A DNA stretch of 64,000 nucleotides from Strigamia acuminata (taxonomy: Eukaryota > Arthropoda > Chilopoda > Geophilomorpha > Linotaeniidae): assembly GCA_949358305.1 (NCBI GenBank), contig OX442317.1, forward strand, positions 1,860,001 through 1,924,000, read 5' to 3'. This document shows, one piece after another, positions 34,021 to 46,199 of this stretch (its first letter is position 1; every line of letters starts with the position of its first letter). The translations under genes were made by a program, and so were the position numbers. Below the pieces are notes generated by a model that was not told the DNA's origin, ran no database searches, and worked only from the letters and a program-made list of their open reading frames with translations.

Positions 34021-37020
34021 AGAAACAGAGCGAGAACACTGTTCTCGGTCCTTTCAAGATGCTGCAACTGATGGACACATGGAAGCGGAAATGGAAATGG
34101 CATGACAAAAGTCCTCACTAACTGGTGTATGGCGCAGTGCAGGAAATATGTGAGAACTTAGCTCACTACCGGTTTCCATGTCTCCTGCCGACTGCTAATG
34201 GCTTCTATTGTTTTTTACAGGCAAAGACAATGCCATTAAGTGGGCTCGTATGGACACGGAGAAAAAAATAGAAATAGTTTGTGGGGAAAAAAGAAGAGTT
34301 AAAAGGGTGGTATTTTGGAGTAGGATGTTTGAATTTGATAGGAAGTTGAATTTATTGCGTTTGGGGGGCGCGGTAATGAGGTTTAGGGTTATTTTTGCAA
34401 TCAGGAAAGGGATGCGGATTGAAATCACGTTGTTGTTTGTTGGTGCAGATAAACAAAAGGAATGTTTAGAAATTGTGGTCGATTTTTGCAATAATGCCGG
34501 ATTATTTTTTTTTTTTGGTGTTATTTTTGCAGTGAACAGGAAGTTGGACCAAATTTCATCTTTTTTGCACGTTTTTTTGTTTTTTTCTTTCTATTTATTT
34601 ATTTTTTTTATTGGAAATAAAGTTGTTGGTAATTGTCGGATTATGTTAATTGAAACGTTACGATATAAGTCATATTTTATTTATTTTTTATTTATTTTTT
34701 TGTGGGTAAAATACGTGAAATAATTCGGACGAGTCATGTATGATGAAAACGGACAAGATAGCTTACATCCTGTTGACAATTCGTAAACCCAATCGCAAAA
34801 AGTGGTCAGACATGGATTAACCTTCTTTTTAATTTTTTTTTTTTAATTTTTTTTTTATATTTTTATTTTAAAAGTCATTTATAAAACCTTTTAAAAAAAT
34901 TTTTTCTAGTTTTTTTTTTTTTTTAAGTTTTTCCAATTAAGTCGGTCTCTTTACATGTTTAATGTCTCCAAGTATTCATGGACAGGAGTAAATCTCGGGG
35001 GCAACATCTGGGTGGCCCATAGACCAACGTCCGGTCAAATGTGACCTCCGTCGAGGAAGCAAAAGCCAGGGGTGCTGAGGGATGGTCGAAACACGCATCG
35101 CACGCAACTGAGTTGGTTGAACCAAGTTGAAGAACCAAGTCGGAGAAAATTATTTCGACTCTTTGCTAGTTGCTACTTGTATCACTCGACTGTAATTACT
35201 GCGTGATAAGGAAGGACTCGCTAACTCAAGGTCCTCCACCATCTTTTTTTTTTTAATGAAAATAATTTAATATTGTTTTTTTTCTTTTTACATTCACATC
35301 GAAAATTGTGACTCATGACCTTACGGATAAATTGCAGGGATAAAAATTATATAAAAATCAACTTCACGTTTCCAGACTTAATTTCAGTCTGTGAATGATG
35401 GGGTCAGCACTGATAATGACCCTTGGAAAAATGTAATGTAAACTATATACAGGTCACACCCATTTTATTTATTTATTTATTTATTTACATTTTTTTTTTT
35501 TTTGATTTTTCTTGAAAAATAATTTTTTAAAAATTTTTTTTTTACACTAATAAAGAAGAAAAAAAGAAAAAATTTAAATAAATTTTGTATAAAATACAAT
35601 TTTTTTTTAACCCTTTTCTCAACTTCCTGGAGATATGATTAAGATTTATTTGCGACGACGACTCGACATTACGATGATGATGACCTCATCCGACTTGTTT
35701 ATAATTCGCCACCATACTTGGGCCTCCTAGTCCTCATCTCACCTCAATTCTTTTTTCCACCTTGTTTATTATGGAAGTTAGTTTTATGTCCGTCCTTCGA
35801 TTAGATATCAATTAACACGTGATGGGAGGGGGTAATTAATTATTAAATTAATTGCACACTCACTTGGATTTTATCGCACTAATTTTTTTTATTTTATTAT
35901 TTTTTTGTTTACATTTTTTTTGCTTGCCCCTATCCATTTATTTTGTAAATATTTAACCGATTCGACCTTTTTAAATAGTTTGCACGAGGTTATGGACCCC
36001 CTGAGCCCTGACAGTTGAGTCGACGTCAACTGTCGTAAATCACACGCTAAGGAAATGTCCAGGTCCATTTTTTTTGTCTAAGTTCTTGGCGAGGTCGCGG
36101 GTCCGGCCATGACCCCTTCTACAACACATGACATGCATCGCAGGATGACGTCGTTTTCTGCTTCTTCCCTGTTGTGTTCCTAAAATATCTATTAGTATTA
36201 GCCATGAACGTGCAGTGGTCGTGCTCGTGGTCGAGTACACCCACATGATTGCAAGACTGTGTTAAGTAGTTGACTACTACTCGGAGATTTTTTTAAACAT
36301 TAAATTAGTCCGTAACAAGATGGAGAGATGCTGGTTGAGTTATTGATGGTTTTGGGGTTTTTTTTTGCTGAAAAAATTGAAATTGGAAATTTTTTTTTTT
36401 TAAGTTTATAAAATTTTTAGAATTTTGGAAAAGTCACGTTTTGTAGAGGAAAAAGAAATTTGTCCTGAAAGAATTTTTTTTTTTTTAAATTAGAAAAAAA
36501 AATGGTTGGTGAACCTAATTCACGTGCGTACAATTTATTAGACAGGTTGCAACGGACCATCAACACGGACCATGGACTTTTCTGTATCCTTCTCACTCTT
36601 GGGCCGGGCTGTGGACGTGACGGGCCGGGTGACGAGAGAACTGGTCACGATGCCCCCGTGGGCGTGTGCAAGGCTGACGGGCTGGGTTTTGGTGCAAAAG
36701 GATTGATTTGAGGTTAGACGATATGAGGTTGAGTATTTTTACCTCAGTTTGTTGATTCGGTGTGCAGTGAAGAGTGAGTTGGGGTGGATATTTTTACCCG
36801 ATTTGTTTTTGGGTGTTGAGGATGGAACATCGAAATAATGGGAAAAGTAGGTTAGGGTTGATTTAATTTGTGTTGGAAAGAAAAATTAAAGGGTGAAGGG
36901 AAATTTTGGAAGTTGGAAAGAAAAAAAAGTGTGTTTTATGGAGTGGTTTTGGACTTGTTGCGATTATTTTGAGGTTGAAATTTGGGGTTTTTTAAGCGGG
37001 GGGAAAAAATTAAAATTTGT
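34021..37020. other. gene-poor AT-rich DNA, no supported gene
   Basis: Long T-rich and A-rich tracts and a (TTTA)n microsatellite around 35.46-35.49 kb. The open frame at 34208-34723 (plus) is long for this DNA, but its translation is low-complexity Phe/Ile/Lys-rich and unlike any family I know. Confidence 0.6.
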
Positions 37021-37220
37021 ATTTTTAAGGAAAATATTGAGAATTTGGGTTTTTTTAAGGAAAATATTGAGAATTTGGGCTTTTTTAAGGAAAATATTGA
37101 GAATTTGGGTTTTTTGAGGAAAATATTGAGAATTTGGGTTTTTGTAAGGAAAAGATTGAGAATTTGGGTTTTTTTTAAGGAAATTATAAAATTTGGGTTT
37201 TTTTTATAGGAAATAGTAAA
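37021..37220. repeat. 30-bp minisatellite
   Basis: The unit is approximately TTTTTTAAGGAAAATATTGA followed by GAATTTGGGT. Five good copies run from 37021 to about 37170, followed by two degenerate, shortened ones. The two strands are strongly asymmetric (T/G-rich against A/C-rich). Repetitive open frames on both strands are by-products of the 30-bp period. Confidence 0.95.
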
Positions 37221-39598
37221 ATTGTTGATTTTTTGATTCTTTTTTTGTTTTATTTGTTTTAAATTGAACAATTATGTCTTTTTTGTATGGAATTGTGGAA
37301 TTCCCATCCGACAAAACACCATTTTTAGAAATGTATAATTATTCTTAAATTAATTATGTAATTTTTTTCCTTCTGATACAGTTTGTGTTAGTCTGCCGTT
37401 AGATTAAGGAAGTGCTTATTAATTCAACAAAATGTCAGACCGAATTTTTCCATTTAAACGATAAAAAAAATGTAGTAATAATAAAAAAAAAAATTGTCTT
37501 AATGATTAAACACTTCCGCTTACTGAAGAAAGTAATTCAAATTGACGTGCTATTCGGGAGTTTAATCATCTTTTTTTATTATAAATAATTTCAGGTTAAC
37601 TTTTTTATATAAAGTTTTGTTGAAATTTAAAAAAAAAATCCAGAAGCGGCACGGTCTGTCATTTTGGACACACAAGATTAAATGAGAAACATTCTCTTCA
37701 AGGACACAATTTACTTCTGAGAAATTTAATATCCACAGTGGTGAATTAAGGCCACTTTGGAGGTGGATAGAGAGAGACGGAGACGCGGAGTTCGGTAATT
37801 GTGACCACGGACACATGGAACGAGCGTTCGTCTCATAGTCTGAGATCGTGGGAATGGGAGCTTTGTGTAGGTGGAGTTTATTTAATCTAAAGAATGTAAC
37901 AGTTAATATTAGCAACGAGAAAAAAGTGGACTGCAAAAGGTAAAAAATCTGATGAAGGATTTCATATTTTTTATTTTTTCAAAACTGTTTGTTTTAAATA
38001 AAAGTGTTTCCAATAGATACTCAATTTAAAGTGACCTATTTTCAAAAAAAGGACGTTTAAAAATTGGAAAAGTGGAAATTAAGTCGTGTGAAAAGTGGAT
38101 TAAAAGAGGGCTGGACTTAAAACACTATATTGTGTAAAAATAAAAATAAAAAAAAATTAAAACAAATATTTTTTTCCAATGATGATTGATGAGTTTGGTT
38201 TTGGACGGTGAGAAAGAGAGAGTCGAGACATTTGTGTGTGTACGTATGTGTTGATAGAAGCCGATAGAGGTAAACAGAGGTCGAAAATTACGTACGAATC
38301 GTGAGAGACAACAGGTTACGAGCGGTCACCGGCAACAGGTGTGATTGGGGCACAATGAGTGTTTGGCACGGTGCGTTTCCCTGGCTAGCATGCTGATCAG
38401 CTGATGACGATGTGACCTGTTTGTCCGCTCACACGAACCAAAAGGGTTAAGTGCTTCTGTGGATGTCACGAGTTTCAGTTTAAATCTGGAAAGGTTGTAA
38501 TTATATCGCAAGTTTTTACCAAATTATTGGCCGCTCTTCGGCTCGAATTTCAATGAGTTTCCCCCCAAAAAAATCTTATAAATAAAGTAAAAAGCTGCTA
38601 TGAATATCGCATGGCACGACGCGGCCATTTTGTTTGGTGTATCATGATGAGGGTGATGTTTTTTTAAAATTTCCTATCTATCTGGAGGGGATAGATAGGA
38701 AAAGTTTGTGAAAAGTGGATTCACGAGTCTCGTTCTGACAGGAAAATCAATATCGGACAGCGGGGCCACCAAAGTAATGAGCAGCGGCGTGACCACACCC
38801 CTAGGACGACGAGTGTGAGACCCCTTGCACATGGCGTGGGTGTGAGAAGGGTGGGTCACTCAATCTGTTTTCCCATTCACGCGCCAGGGCGGGAAAGGGG
38901 TCGGTCTCCAGCGGCTGTCAACGTGGGTCTAGTCGGATTGATGGGCGTGGGCAGCTCGAAAGGGTGAAGCGAAGAGAAGAGTAGGTGCTGGAAGAAAAAG
39001 GGATAATGGAGTTGTGCAAATATTTGCAAGAGTCGCTCGCGGTTACATGCATCATTTTGTTTGATGTTTTTGGCGACGAGCAATTACCGAGTTTGCGCAG
39101 TCGAGTGTGGGCTGGGGTCCGCGGGCTGGGGTCCGGTTATTAGTCTGTCGCGATGCATCATTTCTGTTTGAAGAGAATTTTTATATTTTTTTTTTGTTCT
39201 GTCAACTTTGGTTGAGTGAGTGATGGGTGAATAATGTTTGTGCGCACACTTTTTTTTCTTCTTTTTATTTCTTTGGGGTTATGAAAAATGCATCTTTTGC
39301 TAAAAGTTGTTTGCAATGGAAAAATGGGTGCATTGGTCATTGTGTGGTCAGTAGTTTGAACAAATCCCCCCACCTCGCTCCCGCTGTCTTCTTGTCCATG
39401 GACACACACCATTAAATTTGCAGGCATTGGTCAGTGGTTTGTCATTATTCGCACATCATTACCCCCTTATTGCCCCTGGGTCTGATCTGGGTCTGGGAGA
39501 GTGTGGAAAAATCAGTGACCATTGCGTTTGCCTTTTTTTTCTTGGGGGGAGGGAGGAAAATAGAAAAGTGTGTGTTGGAACTAGTAAAATATTAAAAG
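37221..39598. other. gene-poor DNA, no supported gene
   Basis: AT-rich at first, becoming more GC-balanced at 38.3-39.2 kb. Contains the hairpin at 38672-38700. No exon recognised. Confidence 0.6.
38672..38700. repeat. perfect 11-bp hairpin with GATA cores
   Basis: TCCTATCTATC, a 7-base spacer, then its exact complement GATAGATAGGA. Each arm contains GATA motifs, so it could be a palindromic GATA-factor site or simply a small hairpin. Confidence 0.8.
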
Positions 39599-39807
39599 CA
39601 GAGGCGCAACATCACACGGGCCCCAGATTTCACTAGGAACCCCAATTCAGTTGATGGAAATATCAAAAATAGCAAAAAATTAAATGAACTGAAATTAAAA
39701 TTATTTTGGTTTAATTTTATTGAAATTGAATTGATGAAATAAAATAAAATTATATTTTGGTCCAATTTGGGGCACCATTTGGTGGCAGGCCCCACGATGC
39801 GCCACTG
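39599..39807. mobile_element. hAT-type MITE (non-autonomous)
   Basis: A 209-bp element whose ends read CAGAGGCGCAACATCAC (left) and, on the minus strand, CAGTGGCGCATCGTGGGGCC (right). Both arms continue into a GGGCCCC/GGGGCC block. CAGNGGCG termini and 8-bp duplications are typical of hAT transposons, and the flanks ATTAAAAG (39591-39598) and ATTAAGTG (39808-39815) look like an 8-bp duplication with two later changes. The interior is AT-rich without a transposase. Confidence 0.75.
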
Positions 39808-41140
39808 ATTAAGTGTTGGGTTTGAGGTGAAAATGAGGAGTTTTAATGTTGTACAAATATGGAGTTGAATCTGGCGTGGTTTAGAGTGTTTTCGACGGCG
39901 GTTTAGAAATAAGGTTTATTTTAATTATGTGAAAAAAGTGTTATTTTTTTCGGCTTTCAACAGGCTTTTGGTGGACGTGTATGTCGTGACTGGTGTAGGA
40001 CTTAAGTGACCCTAGAAATGGGCCTCGGTAAGGGGTGGACATGGTCGTAAAGAAGTGTGGTGTCTAGTTTAAGTCGTAGTTTTTTAGTGGGTAAAATACT
40101 GAGGTGAAAAAATAACACGAAATCTACATTGAGTGCTGTGCTGTTTCTCATATCTTTGGGAAATCTTTTCGTGTTAATTGCATTAAGTGTAGAGAAAGGA
40201 ATTTTGCGCTGCAGTTGGATTCAAGTGATAAATTTCTGGATATAAAAGGATTGACATTTTTCCAGTGTAGTTTTATTTTTCCAAAAAAAAAAATAAATAC
40301 TGTGTATTATATTATATATTATAAAAAAATAATACTAGTAATAATGAGAAGGTGAAAAGAAACAAATTGTACAACTGGTTTAAAATTGGTAGAGATTTTA
40401 TTTTATTTTATTTTTTTAAAATTTTTATTAGTTATTATATAATATTATTAACAAGGTATGGCTTTTTGTATTGATTTTTCACAAGATTTGAAAAAAATTG
40501 ACAATTTTGGAATTTTTTTTTTTATTATTTTTATTTTATTTTTTTTTTAAATTTTTATTTTTTTTTAGTTTTATTGCTGGAATTTTCTTTTTCAACTTTG
40601 ACTCTTTGAAAAAAAATTGAAGCCAAAAAATAAATTAAGAAATAAATGAATTTTTCTACAGAACAAAAAAAAACTTAGCTTAATATATACAAAAAGTGAG
40701 AGTCGCCATTTTTTATTATACATATATTTTTCTATATATATGTTTTATATTTTTTTTTTAAATATTTTTTTAAAATAATAAAAAAAAAGAAAAGGAGGGG
40801 GAAAAATCAAATACTGTATGATATTTTTGGAATTGCGATTTTTGGAAGCCATTTTTTTTTTCTTTAAATTGATAAAATAAAGGAAAAATTTGCATAAATT
40901 ATATAAGCTAGATATTTTTTTTTTCATTTTTTCTGTAATTTATAACTTAAAGTTTCTTTTTCCGTTGAAAAAAGGACACATTTTTCTCAACTTAAGAGTG
41001 ACCCGTAACAATACTAACATTTGTAAAACAAACACTGCAACAAATTTAATGTTAAATTTGAGATGTAATGAAAAAAAAGGTGATTTCCATTTCTAGAAAA
41101 ATTTTCAACAATAAAGTGTCGTAGAGATCACAAAATTAAG
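39808..41140. other. extremely AT-rich spacer
   Basis: Long A and T runs and TA-rich tracts (40.3-40.9 kb). It may contain distal 3' UTR of the zinc-finger gene to the right. No gene recognised. Confidence 0.6.
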
Positions 41141-41817
41141 TTTATTTGCTATTGAAATTGATGCGAAAATGTATGCACAACTTATTTTTGCCTCCACAAC
41201 CGGAAGTTGAGAAAACTGTGAGAAAAAATGATGCCCTTATTAGGTAAATGTAATATCCCAACATGTAAATATTATTTTTCCAAACATTTTTATCTATTTC
41301 TTATCATAATATTTTAAATTGCATATAATAATAATAATAATAGTAATCAATAATAATCAATAATAATAATAATAAAGGTAATAATTAATAAGCATCTTCA
41401 ATAGAAGATGTTTTCCATTGATACCAAACAAAAACTTACTGCAATGGTACCAAATAACAAAGGAAGTAAGAAAAGAAAACTTTTACACATGTATAAGTTA
41501 CAGGTACTTACATTTATATAGAATAAAATATACGAAGGACTCAACGTATAGAAATGACAATCAACAGCCTTTACTTAATTGTTATTTAGTTTTGTTCTGT
41601 TCTGTAGTACGACATGAATCCCACACACATTACTGGCCATTGTTCGAAAAGACGCAAAAGTGAGAAAAAGGTGTAACCTGAGGGAAAACGGCAGTTCTCT
41701 TGGCTGCTTTGAGTGCAATATTTAAAATTGTCAAGTCACAACACTTTATTGCTCCACTAAACACGATAGGTAATGAAATAAAAACCAAGTTGAGAGCGTC
41801 TCCTTCATGGGTCCGTG
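41141..41817 (-). other. probable 3' UTR of the basonuclin-family gene
   Basis: Sequence directly downstream of the TGA at 41818-41820. Candidate AATAAA signals read on the minus strand lie at 41750-41745 (about 70 nt after the stop) and 41146-41141. An (AAT)n-type microsatellite sits at 41.33-41.38 kb. Which signal is used cannot be told from sequence. Confidence 0.5.
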
Positions 41818-44808
41818 TCATGAGGCAATGTCTGTGGGACTCGTGTTTGTGTGGATGTGGTTGTGGGCCTCGTCACTCTGACTGTGGGCATTGCGTTTTT
41901 TCTGCGAGGTAAAGAGCTTACTGCATCCGTCCACCGTGCAACGAAACATTTCCGGAGCGTGTAGTTTCTCGTAGTGCTCTTTGAGTTGGATTCCCTCCTG
42001 GAATTTCTTCTGGCAAAACTTGCAGGCCAGTTTTCCCTCATCGTCGGGGGTGGGCGCGTCCTCCTCCAGACTGAACGACAAGGGCACCGGCGTCGCTGGT
42101 AACGACGCTGCATTGTGAGGCGAAGGTGTGGCCGAGCTGACTGGAGTTTCCACGCGTGCCATCTCTCCTCGGTGCATGGCCATCGGGGGTGGAATGAGCA
42201 AGCCCGGGATGAGATGCGGTGCCAGAGCTCCCAAGTGGTTTCCTTGCAATAGTCTCTCTGTGTGGTGGTGATTGTTGTTGAGCAGCGACTCGGCCAGAGC
42301 TACTGGCAACTTGGAGTAGGGGTCAAAGCCCAGCGGCAAGACAGGTGGCTCGCCGTAGATGCGGGCGAGGAACTCGTCTCGGAGCGGGTGACTAACCAAG
42401 CTGGCAGCAAAGGGTGAGGTTTTATCGAGGAAGGCCTTGTCCGATGTGGAGAGCAACTTGCGGTGCAGGTTGAGGTTGGCGCTGTGGCGGTCGCGACTGC
42501 GCTTCGACGGGAAGGCGGCATTGCAACCCTCCACCGTGCACTTGTGCATGAGCTTGAGGTGCACGTTTTGGTAGTGGGTCTTGACGCCGAAGTGGTTCTG
42601 GAAGATCTTGCCACACGCGATGCAACGTCGAGGGTTGTCCTTGTCCACAGGAATCTCGACGTTTCCCACGAGTGACGCATCACGGAACGCCGGAAGTCCG
42701 GGAAAGGGTTGCGATTCGGAGAGCGGTGACGAGGGACTCGATCCGCCGCCCTGATGGGGTCCGAGGAAGCCGTCGTACGAGCCCATTTTCGGACTCAAGT
42801 CACGATACCCTCCTCCTGGCAGCCCCATCCCTGCCAGGGGGAGAGCCAGCGCGTTTAAAGGAAGATGTGGCTGGCTTAAAATAGAACGCGATTGCAAAAT
42901 GTCGCCAAAGTTGCCCTGCGACAGATTCTCCAATTGCTTGAGAGCGTTTTCTGAAGACTCATCATAACTGCTCGTTTGATCACCGTGATTAGACACTTGC
43001 TCCGATTCGTCCACACCGCTCGCCTCGTGTTTTTCACGTTTGATTTTGTCAAGTGGAATCAATGGTGCTCGCTTGATACCGCTACTATTCGATTCCACCA
43101 AACTATCCGTGCTTTTGTCGTCATCTTTGAAATCATCTGATTTCCCATCCATGCCATTGTCCATGCTGTTGTCCCCTTGAAGAAAAGTATCGCTTGAAGA
43201 ATCATCTACATCCATGTCATCACTAGAAACGTATCTGTTGATGTCGTCATGATTTGCCACTGCAGCACATCGAGTAGGGTTGAGGCTTTTGCGTTTGCGC
43301 ACTCCTTTAGCCATTCTCTGATCATCTTTGGACGAAAGGTTTTTTGGAACGTCTTCTTCCTCCTCGTTGCTCGCATCTTCTCCTTCGTCGGCATCGCTCA
43401 GTCGAGCCCTTTTGTTAAAATTGGGCATCGGGACGACGTCGTTGTTGGCGTTGATGTAATAGGGCTGGTCGTGAGCCGGAGAAGAAATGTTCGGCCTGTC
43501 TTCGGGTGACCTTGTCCTCGGAGGTGGTGTTACTACATTGCGAAGGGGAATTAGTCCCGGCCTAAACTTATCGTGATGCTCGTGCGAATGCAGCGACAAA
43601 TTGGTTGGAGTCAGAGAGTTCATTAGTGATTCACTCAACGGTAGATGTCCCAAGCCAGGAATAAGACCAGCTGCTAATATAAGTGGATTGGGATTTGCGG
43701 ACCGTCCATCATGGGGACTGATTTTTCTCCTCAAGTGTGGCGTGTGCAGTTTTGGGTTGGGATTTGCACTGTGGCGATTGCGGCTTCGACGCGAACTAAA
43801 CATCATATTGCATCCTTCTACTGTGCATTTATGCATCTCTCTCAAGTGCACTGCACTGAAATGAATCTTTAATGCACCCTTATCACAGAATGTCTTGAGA
43901 CACACGTTGCACTGAACGCGTTTTTTGCCTGATCCTGGATTAGTGACCATAGTGCTCAAAACTCCAGGGTTCCATCGGCGTTTCATTGGGTTCGCAGATT
44001 TGCGTAAATGTTTGACTTTACGCGATGCATATACTGAATCGATAAGGGCAGTGCGACTCAAATTAAGGGCCATGTTGCTGTCGTCGTCAGACCCACCATC
44101 AGTGGCACTCAGATCGGAAGTGGCCATCACAGAACTGCTGCTCGAGTTGACGAGTGAAAGTGCCATGCTTTGCGGAGGCATTGTTGGCATGGTTGATGTC
44201 GGAGACGTCACCGCCAAAGTGCTCAATCCCATGTTTGATGTCATGATTCCTTCGTGGGGTCTGCAGTCCGGACTAAGTCTCTCTTTGCGAAAGTCATAGG
44301 GCTGCATGCTTTGGAGCCGGTTAAGTGGGGACACTGCCAACGGACTAGTTGAATTGATGGGCGAACAGAAACTGTGTTGCGAACAGCCGTTTGGCGACAA
44401 GTTGTGCGGTCCCAGCGATGCGGACAGCAAGCCCGATCCACCATTGGCACCAGTGGACACCACCGGCAGTCGCAGGCTTTTGTGACTGGAAGTCACCAGC
44501 GGCGGAGGTGGCTGCGAAGACGAGTGATGGGTGCCCTTACCTGGCGTGAATGGGTAAATGTCTCGAGTGGTGGTTGTTGACCCGGAAGACCCGATGACTC
44601 TGTTTGTTCTTTCGATGAACTTTTTGATGTCCGACTCGGCTCTCGGCGGATGCATTATGCAGTCCAGTGGCCGCTCGTTGTTGTCTTGCAAAAGAATCTG
44701 CTGCGCAATGGCTTTGGTCTCACCAAATCGCAGAAACTGTTGCAGGATTAGAGGTTCTTCCTCGCGTGTCGCAATCGTCCAACGATCCAACACGTTTCCT
44801 TGGCTGTC
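41818..44808 (-). CDS. disco: basonuclin/disconnected-family zinc-finger transcription factor, last coding exon
   Basis: A single 2,991-bp exon (996 residues plus stop), entered at an AG acceptor (44810-44809) in phase 0. It begins DSQGNVLDRWTIATREEEP and continues QQFLRFGETKAIAQQILL, the second half of the basonuclin N-terminal domain. Three separated C2H2 finger pairs follow at about residues 299-347, 727-776 and 928-975. The first two contain CTVEGCNMMFSSRRSRNRHS and CTVEGCNAAFPSKRSRDRHS; the third is more divergent (CTVDGCSKLFTSQKKRNAHS). Between them lie Ser/Pro-rich disordered regions, an acidic block (EEEEDVPKNLSSKD), a basic KGVRKRKS nuclear-localisation-like motif and two LNLS/KNLS motifs that may recruit CtBP. 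Basonuclins and Drosophila disco are nuclear regulators (appendage, head and neural patterning in insects). Orthology to disco within the family is inferred; family membership is certain. Confidence 0.95.
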   Translation of the reverse strand, partial: DSQGNVLDRWTIATREEEPLILQQFLRFGETKAIAQQILLQDNNERPLDCIMHPPRAESDIKKFIERTNRVIGSSGSTTTTRDIYPFTPGKGTHHSSSQPPPPLVTSSHKSLRLPVVSTGANGGSGLLSASLGPHNLSPNGCSQHSFCSPINSTSPLAVSPLNRLQSMQPYDFRKERLSPDCRPHEGIMTSNMGLSTLAVTSPTSTMPTMPPQSMALSLVNSSSSSVMATSDLSATDGGSDDDSNMALNLSRTALIDSVYASRKVKHLRKSANPMKRRWNPGVLSTMVTNPGSGKKRVQCNVCLKTFCDKGALKIHFSAVHLREMHKCTVEGCNMMFSSRRSRNRHSANPNPKLHTPHLRRKISPHDGRSANPNPLILAAGLIPGLGHLPLSESLMNSLTPTNLSLHSHEHHDKFRPGLIPLRNVVTPPPRTRSPEDRPNISSPAHDQPYYINANNDVVPMPNFNKRARLSDADEGEDASNEEEEDVPKNLSSKDDQRMAKGVRKRKSLNPTRCAAVANHDDINRYVSSDDMDVDDSSSDTFLQGDNSMDNGMDGKSDDFKDDDKSTDSLVESNSSGIKRAPLIPLDKIKREKHEASGVDESEQVSNHGDQTSSYDESSENALKQLENLSQGNFGDILQSRSILSQPHLPLNALALPLAGMGLPGGGYRDLSPKMGSYDGFLGPHQGGGSSPSSPLSESQPFPGLPAFRDASLVGNVEIPVDKDNPRRCIACGKIFQNHFGVKTHYQNVHLKLMHKCTVEGCNAAFPSKRSRDRHSANLNLHRKLLSTSDKAFLDKTSPFAASLVSHPLRDEFLARIYGEPPVLPLGFDPYSKLPVALAESLLNNNHHHTERLLQGNHLGALAPHLIPGLLIPPPMAMHRGEMARVETPVSSATPSPHNAASLPATPVPLSFSLEEDAPTPDDEGKLACKFCQKKFQEGIQLKEHYEKLHAPEMFRCTVDGCSKLFTSQKKRNAHSQSDEAHNHIHTNTSPTDIAS

Positions 44809-46199
44809 CTATAAAGAAAAAAAAAAGAAGAAAAACGATTTAAATCTCACGTAATTGAGCTTTTTTTCACCATTGTTCACCATTGTTCACCTGTGACCTT
44901 TTGGCCAAAAAGAGGTACGGCACTGGTCTACTTATCTCCACAGATTAAGTGAAGTGAAACCCTTCCCGATAGTCCTTGTCGTGTTTGACAGGAGGAATTG
45001 AGAACAACCACGCCCACATTTGAAAAGTTAAAAGGCATCAAAAAAATACGTGACGAACCGAGCTGTCATAACGTCATACTTATGCTACGTGATGACGTGA
45101 CAAACGTTCGCAACGAGGTGAGAGTCGTGACAAAGTGGGAGGAGAAGGACAAATTCGTGGAAGGTGGGAGTCGTTTTTCTGCTCGGGCTGTTGCGTAACG
45201 CTTAAACGGAGACTCGGGGTTCGACGCTGCATCTGCGTAACGTTTGATAAGCTTCGAAATTAAATGTAAAACAACAATCTTTTTTTCGCGTCTTGTAAAC
45301 TTTGGTTTCTGTGTTTTTTCAAGTGTCTCTCAAGACATAAACTAGGTGGGAAAATGCAAACAATTCGTGGGGGGTTCCACGAGATTAGAAACTATCAACC
45401 CTTTCAACAACCTAAGGCTAAGTTCGCCTTTGCGTTTTGTTTTTTGGGAGATGAATTAGAGGAAAAAAATAAAAGGAGGAAAAAAAAGAAAAGGGTTTAA
45501 CTCAGTCCATCTGTGGGGAGTCTTTGAAATGTTTGTTCTACGTGGGGAAAGACGGGGCGGAATGTTGGCTCAGCGCCTTCTCAACACCTGACCAAGAATA
45601 AGGAAAGGCAAGTTGAAGATGAATTTTAAATACAACACATGTCTCAATTAATTTATAAATAGTTGCTGGGAATAGCGAAAACGGGACATTTTGAGCGGAA
45701 TGTCTAAAGCTATAAAGCGAAATGAAAGGAAATTGATTTCGATTACTATTTGAATATGATTGAAATGAAAAAAGAAAAGGAATAAAAAAGAATTGAAGTA
45801 AAGGGTCGTTGTAGGCAATTATGCGTTACCAGGGGGCACCAAGGCCTCCTCAATTTCTGATCTCCTGCTGGCGGGCTAATAAGGGCTAATATGACCGGCT
45901 TTACTGTCCCATGAAGGTGACCACTGGTGAATTTTGATGAGATTTGCAGGTAAGATGGGTCAGTGTACTGAGTAGGGGGTGAGTGAGAACTCCATCATGT
46001 TGATGCATCTTCACGAGCTACATTAGCATGATGAATCACACCCACTGACAGAGAAATATTTTTAAATATTTTTTTAATACATTTTTTTTTTATTTTTTTT
46101 TTATTTTTTGCTTCGGGGTTGTTAAGGCAGCGATATTAGTTGCCTGTCCTTGTTTCTTTTTTGTGGCTTGCATTTTTGAGTCGCAATTTCATTAAGATC

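Noticed and set aside
34208-34723. 171-codon plus-strand open frame
   Set aside because: Low-complexity Phe/Ile/Lys-rich translation without recognisable domain; consistent with stop-poor T/G-rich DNA.
36893-37271. Repetitive open frames on both strands around 37 kb
   Set aside because: A by-product of the 30-bp minisatellite; both strands read open, which argues against coding.
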